From positions 3,638,501 to 3,702,500 of the forward strand of contig NZ_CP073586.1 of the NCBI RefSeq assembly GCF_022267555.1: a stretch of DNA of 64,000 nt, written 5' to 3'. Source of the DNA: Proteiniphilum propionicum (GTDB lineage Bacteria > Bacteroidota > Bacteroidia > Bacteroidales > Dysgonomonadaceae). The position numbers were made by a program, and so were the translations under genes. Numbering within the stretch: position 1 is the first letter of the stretch; each line of letters begins with the position of its first letter. The notes beneath the pieces were generated by a model. The model was not told the DNA's origin and searched no databases. It saw nothing but the letters and a program-made list of their open reading frames with translations. This document shows positions 35,870 to 44,297 of the stretch, in pieces.

Positions 35870-37158
35870 TTACGCTGGTTTTAACTGGTTCATCTTTCTC
35901 ATTATCCCTTCATTATCAGTTTGTTCCCAATAGTACTTGTAGATCGTTTTTGGACTGTTACCGGCAATTTTTGCTACAGCAATAGGATGAACATAATCAT
36001 CAATCATTTTAGTTATAAATGTACCTCGGGCTGCATACCAGGTGAATTCCTTTTCACAATCAATCAATTTTCCAACCTTTTTCAAGGTCTTGTTTACTTT
36101 CTCCCGAAAACGCTTAGCACGTCCTCTTTCCTGATCTTCGGTTTTTTGTTTATGGTTAAAAATTGGCAGGACATAATTTCCATAACATTGATCTCTATAT
36201 TTTTCAATTATCTCCCTTGCTGCTGTGTTGAGAGGAACCAGACCTTTCTTAGGGAATTTAATCCTTTAATAGTTGATCTTGTCGTCTATAATACAATCCC
36301 AAGTCAAATAGGAAACATCGATACTGGCCATTCCACCAGCATAAAAACTGAAAAGAAAAGCATCAATATGGAATTGCTCTTTTTTCGTAAATTGGTTTTT
36401 GTCGAGTTTTTCTATTCTCTTTATGTATTCATAGGATATTGTCTGAGGTTTGGTGTCTTTCTTTTTCATATCAAGACTGACACATTCAAATAGTTTTTTA
36501 TCTGCATTTGGCTGCCCCATTACTGAAGCATAATAGAAAACCCCATAAAATTTTCTTAGCCTTGTACTAACAGCTCCCTGATTACCCTTTTTCGCACCCC
36601 GTTCACGTAGATATAATACATAATCTTTTAAGAACTGCTCATTTATATCCTTAAAGTAGTACGTCGAAAAACTCCTGTTATAAACATCTTTTGTAAAATC
36701 TCTCAGGGTATATCTGAGATAGTGATAATGCATAGCGTTTACCTTACTGGTTACAACTCTTCCGTTTTTGAATCGTTTCCGTTTTTTCATCATTTCGATG
36801 ATAGCATCCATACATTTATCTATTGTCTGAATTTTAACCTGTTTTTTTTCCTTCTCAATTTGCTCCACATCAAAATGATGAGCCCATTGAACGGGAAACC
36901 AGTTTTGACCTTCAGACTCCCAATCCTCAGCAACTTTAAGATATTTCGCTTTCAAGTCGATGAGTTTTTTGTTTTTTTCGACTGCTTCACTGGTTCGGAT
37001 GAGAAACTTTGTGTTTCCTGATTCCAGTCTTTATACAAGCCCGTAATAGTTAATACTTTGGGTACCCTTGCGTAACCAGTCTTAAAGAAAATCATTTCGA
37101 TTTTCACATAATTCTTGTCTTTTGAATCTTGCTTTCCTTTAAAATTAATACTATACAT
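35870..37158 (-). pseudogene. Tyrosine recombinase with a frameshift and a stop
   Basis: This is a Bacteroidetes-type integrase broken into three pieces. The N-terminal piece (37158-36952) loses frame at about 36996-37002; inserting one base restores reading into NKKLIDLKAKYLKVAEDWE. The middle piece ends at TAA (36266-36268) after DDKINY, and the same frame continues RIKFPKKGLVPLNTAA beyond it. The C-terminal part retains WYAARGTFITKMI and the Tyr region (TIYKYYWEQ). The catalytic residues are thus split between fragments and no active enzyme is expected. Confidence 0.82.
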
Positions 37159-37408
37159 ATTATTCTTAGTTGTTTAATTGCCCATTAATTAGTCTTAATT
37201 CGACCTACATGAACCCCTACATAATAATAGGATATTTCTTACCTATTGTTTATAATGGCCTAAATTGAACTAAATTCTATTTTATTTACGGAGCCATTAA
37301 ATCAACCTAATAATCTTACAATATGACAGTTATATACATACATCTCTATGCATGTTTAAAAAGAGGCTACCTCACAACGAAATAGGCTTTCTGTTTTATA
37401 TGGTTTTC
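37159..37408. other. Spacer between broken integrase and lipoprotein gene
   Basis: This 250-bp AT-rich stretch holds no supported gene. It is probably the upstream region (promoter and attachment area) of the broken integrase, but no clear -33/-7 pair or repeat was found. Confidence 0.35.
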
Positions 37409-37939
37409 TTAAATACCTTTCTTTCCGTAACATTTACTTCCATCAGGAGATAGGTAGAAATCGAAAGTTTCTTCTTTAGGAGTTCCCGATAGTTGAACGG
37501 AATACTTGCATCTGACAATAATCGCAAGCACATCATTCGCATTTCTGCTTTCGTATCCCCGCAGATTATCCGGCACAAGGTTTTTAAGCGAATCTATACG
37601 GGCGTTCATCACAGCAATATCAGCATTATACTTGTCAATATCGCTCTGCTTTTTGGTTTTTGCCAATAGTTCCTCACTCATTTTCTTGGCAAGTGAAACA
37701 CGGTCAATGATAAGTTGCTTATCTTTCCTAAATTCATCAGTAAGATAAGTAATACTGTCGGCAACGGTAACATTACCCTGTTCGTTTAACTCAACAATTT
37801 TGAAGTTGAGATTTTCTTTTGTGTCACTACCTTTCAGTAAGTGGTCGGTAATGGTTTTTTCATAGTTGCTCTTTGACGAATTAGAACCACCGCAGGAAAC
37901 CATTAAAACCGCAATTAATAAATAGATTACATTTTTCAT
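37409..37939 (-). CDS. Hypothetical lipoprotein
   Basis: The protein has 176 residues from the start MKNVIYLLIAVLMVSCGG, which is a lipoprotein signal peptide with lipobox Cys16. A longer frame exists upstream but lacks such a signal, so this start is preferred. A helical, Lys-rich middle part (about 80-125) precedes a C-terminal strand region ending FDFYLSPDGSKCYGKKGI. I do not recognise a family. It is the last of four minus-strand genes behind the intact integrase and may be cargo of that element. Confidence 0.6.
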   Translation of the reverse strand: MKNVIYLLIAVLMVSCGGSNSSKSNYEKTITDHLLKGSDTKENLNFKIVELNEQGNVTVADSITYLTDEFRKDKQLIIDRVSLAKKMSEELLAKTKKQSDIDKYNADIAVMNARIDSLKNLVPDNLRGYESRNANDVLAIIVRCKYSVQLSGTPKEETFDFYLSPDGSKCYGKKGI

Positions 37940-37968
37940 GACTATATTTCTGTTTATAAGAGTTTGAA

Positions 37969-38388
37969 TTAATTTAATGTTATTGCAGGGAGTTTTGATG
38001 ATAGGTTGTACACAATCAAAACATCTGCTTCTTTTTTCGGTTTTGTCCGGGTGTATTCGGTTAATGCTTTCATAACCCATTCCCTGAACGCTTGCGCTTC
38101 AAAGGAAGCTACTCGATAACTGACAAAAATCAATGCTTCCAGATTGTATAAAGTCATTTCACATTGACGACCGTTATGCTCGTATTTGTGTATTCGGGTT
38201 ACGTTTTCTTCCCGCAATAAGCCCGATTTGAATATAGACCGCAGATTATTACCAATCGAACTGACAAATACATTAAACAAACCAGCTATCTCGTGCTTTG
38301 TCATCCACAGGGTGCAATTTACGAGTTTTGCTTCAACAATTAGCTGATTTTCATCGTTTTCTTTAATTTTGATATATCCGTATTCCAT
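37969..38388 (-). CDS. RhuM-like DNA-binding-type protein
   Basis: The protein has 139 residues from ATG 38388 (MEYGYIKIKENDENQLIVEAK). The core WMTKHEIAGLFNVFVSSIGNNL followed by YNLEALIFVSYRVAS and FREWVMKAL follows the RhuM/virulence-protein pattern. The usual length is over 300 residues, so this is a short form that ends after the RhuM N-domain. RhuM-like and ORF6N proteins occur in phages and mobile islands; the biochemical role is unclear. It lies 7 bp after the ORF6N gene. Confidence 0.65.
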   Translation of the reverse strand: MEYGYIKIKENDENQLIVEAKLVNCTLWMTKHEIAGLFNVFVSSIGNNLRSIFKSGLLREENVTRIHKYEHNGRQCEMTLYNLEALIFVSYRVASFEAQAFREWVMKALTEYTRTKPKKEADVLIVYNLSSKLPAITLN

Positions 38389-38395
38389 AATTATT

Positions 38396-38908
38396 CTACT
38401 TTTCATCTTGTTGAACATTAAAACCGATACGTTTTCGGGGCTTATTTTCCTGCTCCCTTTGTGAAGCAAGTTCCGTAAGAGCCTGATAAATATCGCTGAA
38501 CTGCATATTGGTTTCGATCATAAAATCCTCCAATTTACGATTTAATTCAGCGTAACCAAGTGCATATTGGCGTAAAGCAACGAAAGCCCTTATTATTGAT
38601 ATATTTACTTGAATCGCTAAAGGGCTGTTGAGTACACTCGAAAGTTGGGCAACCCCTTGTTCGGTGAATGCGAATGGGGGATATCGACTACCTCCCCAAC
38701 TTGAGGTGCCAAAATTGCACCTCAAGTCTTCGTTCTCACTATCAGTTAGTTCAAACATAAAATCCTCCGGGAAGCGTTCTATATTACGCCTTACAGCACG
38801 TTTCAGATTTTTTGTTTCTACTTGATACATTTCTGCTAAATCAAAATCCAAAAGGACACGCATCCCTCTGATTTCATAAATCTTACTTTGTATGATTTGT
38901 AGTTCCAT
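38396..38908 (-). CDS. ORF6N-domain protein
   Basis: The 170-residue protein has an N-terminal ORF6N domain: IYEIRGMRVLLDFDLAEMYQVETKNLKRAVRRN, then RFPEDFMFELT and AFTEQGVAQLSSVL. Such KilA-N/ORF6N domains bind DNA in phages and bacterial mobile elements. A helical tail follows (about 125-170). It is immediately downstream of the CTn-type integrase (11-bp gap), so it is likely expressed with it. Confidence 0.85.
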   Translation of the reverse strand: MELQIIQSKIYEIRGMRVLLDFDLAEMYQVETKNLKRAVRRNIERFPEDFMFELTDSENEDLRCNFGTSSWGGSRYPPFAFTEQGVAQLSSVLNSPLAIQVNISIIRAFVALRQYALGYAELNRKLEDFMIETNMQFSDIYQALTELASQREQENKPRKRIGFNVQQDEK

Positions 38909-38919
38909 GATATTGTGAT

Positions 38920-40368
38920 TTATTGATTTACAGCTATTTTTTGTACTTTCATCATCGGTTTGAATGAAAATGCTTCTTCTTTCTCAAATGTATTCGCCCA
39001 AAGAGAAGATTTTTCTTCCTCTGAAAGACTGTGCCACATCATAGATATGCGTTTCACTCTTTCAGGATCATTTGATAGAGTAATTGGAAGATTGAATAAT
39101 GCCATTTTCTCACCCAAAGAAAGACACTCAAAATGTTTATCCAAGTTAGATTTAGATTTAATCTTTTTCTCTTCCAGTTTTTCAGCAAATGAAGCCATGT
39201 CATTGCTGACCTTGACATCTGTGATTCTTGCGTAAATTTGGGTAGTTTTGATATTGGTATGCCCTAACATCTTTGATACGCTTTCGATAGATACCCCTTT
39301 GGTCAAGGTAAGGGTTGCAAATGTATGTCTTGCAAGGTGATAGCTCAAATTTTTATCAATACCGCACACTGTTCCGATTTCCTTCAAGTATTCATTCATC
39401 TTTTGATTGCTCATAACCGGAAGAACTTTATCATCCGGTAACTTTCCAGAATACTTATCTATAATTTGCTTTGGAACATCAAGCAAAGGGACGTTGTAAT
39501 TAACACCAGTTTTCTCCCGTTTACCCATAATCCATAATCCATCATCAAAAGAAGTTCGGATGTTAGAGTTGCGTAAGTTCTTTACATCTATGTAGGCAAG
39601 CCCCGTGAAGCAACTGAAAATAAATATATCCCGTACTCGTTCAAGGCGTTCGGAAGCAAATTTCTTTCGCATAATTATATCAATTTCTTGCTGTGTCAAG
39701 TAGCCACGATCTGTCTTCTTGAAGCGTATCTTAAAATTGGCAAACGGATCAATGTGTATCCAACCATTATTTTTTGCCATGATGATAATTGTACGGAAAC
39801 GTTGCAGAAATTTTGCGGTAGTATTCTCTTTACAGTTACAGGAAGTCATCAGGTAAATTTCAAAGTTGTGCAGGAACATATGATTCACCTCTTTTAAAGA
39901 AATGTCTGATACATTATAATACTCCTTTATAAAGTCAGCCATTCGTTTATAGGCTACTACATATTTTTGGAGTGTTTCTTTGGATTTGCTTATACCAACT
40001 AATTTGGCAATATCATCATTATGGCGTTGAAAAAGTTCGAGTACAGTCTGATGTTTTACTTCAATGCCGAGAAAGAGATTCTTAACTCTTTCGGCATTTA
40101 CATTGTTTTCCTTTGTCTGTAACTCATGATACACATTATGAATACTTGTTTTTATAGTATTCAATAAGGCATTGACTTCAACAGCTTCATTAGATTTGCC
40201 GATAGCGATACCGGCTTTTGCGTCCCAGATATTGGGATTGACATTTACTTTTGTGTTAAAACGGCTTGGTTCTCCGTCGATGGTAATACGGCACATGATA
40301 GGATAAGTGCCGTCTGCTCTTTTTTTGTCTTTCTTTACATAGAAAAGAATGCGAAATGTACTTTTCAT
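38920..40368 (-). CDS. CTn-type tyrosine integrase, intact
   Basis: The protein has 482 residues. It begins with the arm-binding N-terminus typical of Bacteroidetes integrases (FRILFYVKKDKKRADGTYPI), then the core-binding domain. The catalytic domain shows FSCFTGLAYIDVKNL where classical enzymes have the first Arg, then HLARHTFATL near 341, GHTNIKTTQIYARI with the Tyr nucleophile near 374. Loss of the canonical first Arg at that position is known for IntDOT-like enzymes. A long C-terminal extension (about 390-482) is unusual. The 3' genes follow in the same direction, and the attachment-like 14-mer at 40665 is 300 bp upstream. Confidence 0.9.
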   Translation of the reverse strand: MKSTFRILFYVKKDKKRADGTYPIMCRITIDGEPSRFNTKVNVNPNIWDAKAGIAIGKSNEAVEVNALLNTIKTSIHNVYHELQTKENNVNAERVKNLFLGIEVKHQTVLELFQRHNDDIAKLVGISKSKETLQKYVVAYKRMADFIKEYYNVSDISLKEVNHMFLHNFEIYLMTSCNCKENTTAKFLQRFRTIIIMAKNNGWIHIDPFANFKIRFKKTDRGYLTQQEIDIIMRKKFASERLERVRDIFIFSCFTGLAYIDVKNLRNSNIRTSFDDGLWIMGKREKTGVNYNVPLLDVPKQIIDKYSGKLPDDKVLPVMSNQKMNEYLKEIGTVCGIDKNLSYHLARHTFATLTLTKGVSIESVSKMLGHTNIKTTQIYARITDVKVSNDMASFAEKLEEKKIKSKSNLDKHFECLSLGEKMALFNLPITLSNDPERVKRISMMWHSLSEEEKSSLWANTFEKEEAFSFKPMMKVQKIAVNQ

Positions 40369-40465
40369 AAACTCATTTTTTAATGTTACAAAATTACCGA
40401 TAACTATCTAAAAATGAATTTTATGCACTATGCCAAATCAGGACAATACGCTGCCAATTTTGACC

Positions 40466-40539
40466 AAACTGTACCCCCTTCGCTTCGAATTACTGTACCC
40501 CCTTGCGTTTTTTCGGAAAGGGGGTACAGTTTAGGTTAG
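40466..40539. repeat. Cluster of ACTGTACCCCC repeats, possible IS end
   Basis: AAACTGTACCCCC (40466-40478) and ACTGTACCCCC (40492-40502) are followed by the inverted copy GGGGGTACAGTTTAGGTTAG (40520-40539). The last two form an 11-bp stem around TGCGTTTTTTCGGAA. The 20-mer is also at 14540-14559. Several short sub-terminal repeats at one spot resemble ends of IS21-family elements, but no transposase is nearby. Confidence 0.45.
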
Positions 40540-40597
40540 CTGCTTTGTCTTTTTTCGTCTTTTTCTTGGCTTTAGACCAAGACATGATAAACGAAAA

Positions 40598-40630
40598 AAG
40601 CCCCTCATATTCACTGAATATGAAGGGCTT
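40598..40630 (-). terminator. Strong hairpin with T-run on the minus strand
   Basis: AAGCCCCTCATATTCA (40598-40613) and TGAATATGAAGGGCTT (40615-40630) are near-perfect inverses. Read on the minus strand, the stem ends in CTTTTTTCG. There is no recognisable minus-strand gene directly upstream, so it may be the terminator of a tRNA or gene lost during integration. Confidence 0.6.
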
Positions 40631-40664
40631 GTCTTTCTTTTGGCGCCTCTTGTCGTAGGCTCTC

Positions 40665-40678
40665 TGCGGTATGGACGG
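40665..40678. other. tRNA-3'-end-like 14-mer, candidate attachment core
   Basis: TGCGGTATGGACGG is shared with 14464-14477 in the same orientation. On the minus strand the neighbourhood reads GGTTCACAATCCGTCCATACCGCA, close to a tRNA T-arm and acceptor end but with one base too many in the loop. No complete tRNA can be folded here. It lies upstream of the intact integrase. Confidence 0.4.
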
Positions 40679-40891
40679 ATTGTGAACCATCTGTCCAAAC
40701 TATATACTAATAAAAGATTTGCGCTATTTTAGATTATCAGTTGTAGCATTTTTGTAGCAATTCTTTGAATATCTTCTGAATACCACTTGACTACCTTAAC
40801 ATATCAATTCATGAGTACAAATATAGTATATTTTTGAACCCTCTCCAAATAAATTGATAACAAACTCAGTAAAAACATTTCTGCTACATCA

Positions 40892-40940
40892 TAAGTGCAA
40901 GGTGCAAGTCTTTATATAAAAAGCTTGCACCTTGCACTTA
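40892..40940. repeat. 49-bp palindrome upstream of the second XRE gene
   Basis: TAAGTGCAAGGTGCAAG (40892-40908) is perfectly inverted at 40924-40940 around a 15-nt spacer. The core GTGCAAGGTGCAAG equals the arms of the 14846-14893 palindrome. The XRE gene starts 140 bp downstream. Confidence 0.65.
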
Positions 40941-41079
40941 GATTTGCCGTACTTAATTGTTATTTAGTTAGTTTTTATGCTTAATAAAAGATTTAACTAA
41001 TTAAATAACAAAGACATTATGCGCTCAAATTTTCACTTTATGAAAATAGTTTTCATGAAGTTGCAGAATCATTCGCATA

Positions 41080-41427
41080 ATGCAAACTAATTTTATGAGT
41101 ATGAAAAAGATTGCAGAAAGACTTAGATTATTACGGCAGGAGAAAGGATATTCTCAGCAGTATATCGCTGATATCTTGAATGTTTCGATAGCAACCATTT
41201 CCAGATTGGAGAACAATCCCGAAGAGATAAAATTAAGGTATCTTTTATCTTTGGCTCAACTCTATAAAATGGATTTATGTAAATTATTTTCGGATGATGA
41301 AAGTGAGTTAAAAAATGAATTATCCAAATTAACCGTTCAAGTGACTATTCCGATTGACATTACTTCCACTCTGTTATTCCGAGTTGCAAAAAAACTGCAA
41401 GAGACAGAACAATTTAGGAAACAATAA
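41080..41427 (+). CDS. XRE-family regulator
   Basis: The frame has 115 codons; MKKIAERLRLLRQEKGYSQ (ATG 41101) is the natural start of the HTH domain, and ATG 41080 would add seven residues. The HTH (YIADILNVSIATISRLENNP) is followed by a helical tail that may dimerise. It heads the conjugative-element gene series and probably controls it together with the palindrome upstream. Confidence 0.82.
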   Translation: MQTNFMSMKKIAERLRLLRQEKGYSQQYIADILNVSIATISRLENNPEEIKLRYLLSLAQLYKMDLCKLFSDDESELKNELSKLTVQVTIPIDITSTLLFRVAKKLQETEQFRKQ

Positions 41428-41432
41428 TCATT

Positions 41433-41819
41433 ATGCAAGTAATTACCTTAGAAAGTGAAGCCTTTCAAGTTCTGATGAAAAAGATCACGGACATTGAACA
41501 ATACGTCAGACGTACATCCGATTTGTTCAGCGAATTGGAAGAGACGCTTGAACTTACATCACGTGAAGTGATGGATACCTTGGGAGTTTCAAAATCTACG
41601 CTATATCGTTGGCGTGAAAGTCACACCATCCCCTTCCGTTATGATGAACGAGGTAATGCTCTCTATCCATATAAAGATTTGATTATTGCCATCAAAAACG
41701 GCAGCCTGACAATGCAAAACACCAACAAATCTCAAATTTTAGCCAAACTATCCGACTTTAAAGAAGAAATAATTACAAACAGCCTTTGGCACAATAGTTC
41801 CTGCAACAATACACTATGA
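41433..41819 (+). CDS. Helix-turn-helix protein, excisionase-like
   Basis: The protein has 128 residues. An N-terminal helix is followed by an HTH_17/MerR-like domain (LTSREVMDTLGVSKSTLYRW, about 47-66, with the wing PFRYDERGNALYPYKDL). Such proteins occur beside integrase and replication genes of Bacteroides conjugative elements and act in excision or as local regulators. It overlaps the next gene by 4 bp (ATGA). Confidence 0.72.
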   Translation: MQVITLESEAFQVLMKKITDIEQYVRRTSDLFSELEETLELTSREVMDTLGVSKSTLYRWRESHTIPFRYDERGNALYPYKDLIIAIKNGSLTMQNTNKSQILAKLSDFKEEIITNSLWHNSSCNNTL

Positions 41820-43897
41820 TTACCAAATCCGCCATTTTAGCAGCGACGCAAAACGGTTTAAACGTTTTCAAACACTATATTCCGTTTGATTTCAAGCTGG
41901 GAAAAAACTTCAAAAATCCCTTTTATGACGATAAAAACGCTTCCTGCAATGTTTATTACGACCGACATAATCTCTGCTTTAAAATAAAAGATTTCGGTAA
42001 TCCCGATTATTCCGGCGACTGTTTTGCATTTGTCGCCCAAATCAAAGGATTGGATGTTCGCCGGGATTTTTTGCAAGTGGTACAAAGTATCAACCTTGAT
42101 CTAAACCTCTGTTTAGATGAAAAACCGGACAACTTCATACCACAGACAAACTTTAAGAAAAAAAGTAAAACTCAATCTGTATCGACATCAAATTTTCAAA
42201 AAATTAAACCTGTATCCGATCATATCATAAAAACCATTGCCAAACCTTATGAGTTTACCGAAAAAGCCTTTTCACAAAGTGAACTTGCCTTTTGGAAAAC
42301 CTTCTGCATCAGCGAGAAAACATTAAACTATTTTCGAGTAAGATCCCTTTCCGAATTTAAATCCGTAAATAAAGACAATGAAACTTACGAGCTTCAAGCA
42401 ACTATCAACGAACCGATATTCGGTTACATCGGAGAAAGCTACGTAAAATTATATCGTCCCAAATCCAGACTTCGTTTTCTATACGGCGGACAAATACCCG
42501 CGAACTATTGTTTCGGACTGCGACAACTGCCCAATCGTGGAGATATTCTGTTCATAACAGGTGGCGAAAAAGACGTGATGAGCCTTTATGCCAAAGGATT
42601 TCATGCCGTCTGTTTCAACAGCGAAACATCGCACATTCCGCCCGACATCATCGAGATGCTTGCTCACCGTTTCAAACATATTATCCTATTATACGACAGC
42701 GATGAAACGGGACTTTCCGCATCGGAAAAACACCTTGCCGTCTTAGAAAAATACAACATACAACGTTTAGTGCTGCCTCTTGCAGGTAATAAAACGGAAA
42801 AAGACATATCCGACTATTTTGCCAAAGGAAACGGTAGAGACGATTTCCAACGACTTATCATCGATCTGCTCAACACAAAATACGCACAAACCATGACACT
42901 GATAAAATCCTGCGAAGTGGATTTTTATAATCCGCCCGAACTGACCGAAAACATCGTCAGCGTGAATGAGGTTCCGCTCGGCACGCAAGGCAACCTTTTC
43001 TGCATCACCGGTGGCGAAGGTACCGGAAAAAGCAATTACGCGTCGGCCATAGCAGCCGGAACTTTGGCGGAAGACGGTTTTGAAGTCGATTCATTAGGCT
43101 TGGATGTGCAAGCAAACAGGAACGGTAAAGCCGTGTTGCTCTACGATACCGAACAATCGGAAAATCAACTCTATAAAAACACAACTTTGCTGCTCAGAAG
43201 AGCCGGACGAAAAAGCAAACCCGAATGGCTGAAAGCCTATTACCTCACTGCAATGTCCCGCAGGGAGCGGCTGCAATCCATTCAAGACAGCATGGACTAT
43301 TATCACCATTTTTTCGGCGGCATCCAATTGGTCATCATCGACGGCGTAGCCGATCTTGTCCGAAGCACCAACGATGAAACCGAAAGCATTGCCGTGGTGG
43401 AAGAACTGTATCGATTAGCCGGAATTTACCGTACCTGCATCATCTGTGTGCTGCATTTCGTTCCGAATAGTTTTAAACTTAGGGGACATCTCGGTTCCGA
43501 GTTACAACGCAAAGCGGCTGCCATTCTATCTATCGAAAAAGACACACAGAATCCTGAATTTTCAGTGGTAAAAACACTTAAAGTGCGGGAAGGAAGTCCT
43601 TTGGATGTGCCTTTGATGCAGTTCTCGTGGGATAAACACAAGGGAATGCACGTTTATCGTGGAGAAAAGCCACAAAAAGAAAAGGAGAAACGCAAGGAAG
43701 TGGAATTAACCGCTCTTGCCAAAGAGATTTTAGCAGACAAAAAACGATTTACCTATTCCGAGCTATTACAGGAAATAGAACTGCTGATGGACGTGAAAGA
43801 ACGGACAGCCAAAAGCTACATCCGATTTATGTCGGAAAACGGAATAGTGGTAAAAGACAGTGCCAACACGGCTTATTACATATTAGGCAAACTTTAA
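41816..43897 (+). CDS. Primase-helicase fusion (CHC2-like, Toprim, RepA-type ATPase)
   Basis: The protein has 693 residues in three parts. Residues 1-100 are a CHC2-like primase N-domain (FKNPFYDDKNASCNVYYD, DFGNPDYSGDCFAF). Toprim follows, with ITGGEKDVMSLY near 248 and LLYDSDETG near 292. The C-terminal RecA/RepA-like ATPase has Walker A GGEGTGKSNYAS near 399, an LYDTEQSE motif, Walker B LVIIDGVADLV near 505 and the GHLGSELQRKA motif. It combines in one chain the functions that are split between two genes at 1.2-3.4 kb. Expected role: priming and unwinding for element replication. Confidence 0.85.
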   Translation: MITKSAILAATQNGLNVFKHYIPFDFKLGKNFKNPFYDDKNASCNVYYDRHNLCFKIKDFGNPDYSGDCFAFVAQIKGLDVRRDFLQVVQSINLDLNLCLDEKPDNFIPQTNFKKKSKTQSVSTSNFQKIKPVSDHIIKTIAKPYEFTEKAFSQSELAFWKTFCISEKTLNYFRVRSLSEFKSVNKDNETYELQATINEPIFGYIGESYVKLYRPKSRLRFLYGGQIPANYCFGLRQLPNRGDILFITGGEKDVMSLYAKGFHAVCFNSETSHIPPDIIEMLAHRFKHIILLYDSDETGLSASEKHLAVLEKYNIQRLVLPLAGNKTEKDISDYFAKGNGRDDFQRLIIDLLNTKYAQTMTLIKSCEVDFYNPPELTENIVSVNEVPLGTQGNLFCITGGEGTGKSNYASAIAAGTLAEDGFEVDSLGLDVQANRNGKAVLLYDTEQSENQLYKNTTLLLRRAGRKSKPEWLKAYYLTAMSRRERLQSIQDSMDYYHHFFGGIQLVIIDGVADLVRSTNDETESIAVVEELYRLAGIYRTCIICVLHFVPNSFKLRGHLGSELQRKAAAILSIEKDTQNPEFSVVKTLKVREGSPLDVPLMQFSWDKHKGMHVYRGEKPQKEKEKRKEVELTALAKEILADKKRFTYSELLQEIELLMDVKERTAKSYIRFMSENGIVVKDSANTAYYILGKL

Positions 43898-43914
43898 AAA
43901 ACTCATTTACGACT

Positions 43915-44253
43915 ATGCTCATCGACAAACAAGAATTTCGTGCTTATATGGATCGACTAATCGACCGTTTCGACTTGATCGACGAGAAATTGGAACGGCT
44001 CATCAAGAAAAAAACGTGTCTCGACGGCGAAGATTTATTGGATAATCAGGATATGCTTCAAGTGCTTAAAATCAGTCATCGCACCTTGCAACGCTTTCGT
44101 TCGTCCGGCGAACTGCCTTTCTTTAAAATGAACGGTAAAATCTACTACAAACTATCCGATGTAAATCGATTCATTCGTGAAGTATTCGAAGGCAATTCGG
44201 GACGATGCGCCAAACAACGCCAAATAGAGCCACGAACGGACAAAAAACGGTAA
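43915..44253 (+). CDS. Small HTH protein of conjugative elements
   Basis: The protein has 112 residues. An N-terminal coiled segment (MDRLIDRFDLIDEKLERLIKKK) precedes a MerR/excisionase-like HTH (DMLQVLKISHRTLQRFRSSGELPFFKMNGKIYY). A basic tail ends the protein. It resembles the earlier HTH gene at 41433 in layout, so the two may be paralogues. It lies 17 bp after the primase-helicase and probably belongs to the same transcript. Confidence 0.72.
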   Translation: MLIDKQEFRAYMDRLIDRFDLIDEKLERLIKKKTCLDGEDLLDNQDMLQVLKISHRTLQRFRSSGELPFFKMNGKIYYKLSDVNRFIREVFEGNSGRCAKQRQIEPRTDKKR

Positions 44254-44297
44254 CAGAGTTAATCCCGATATAATTTTGCCGAAAAAAACATATAAAT

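Noticed and set aside
40490-40690. 66-codon minus-strand frame near the attachment-like site
   Set aside because: It runs through a strong terminator hairpin and the GGGGGTACA repeats; composition is not protein-like.
40640-40700. A tRNA gene on the minus strand
   Set aside because: Only a T-arm/acceptor-like end is present, the loop is irregular, and no D-arm or anticodon arm can be found.
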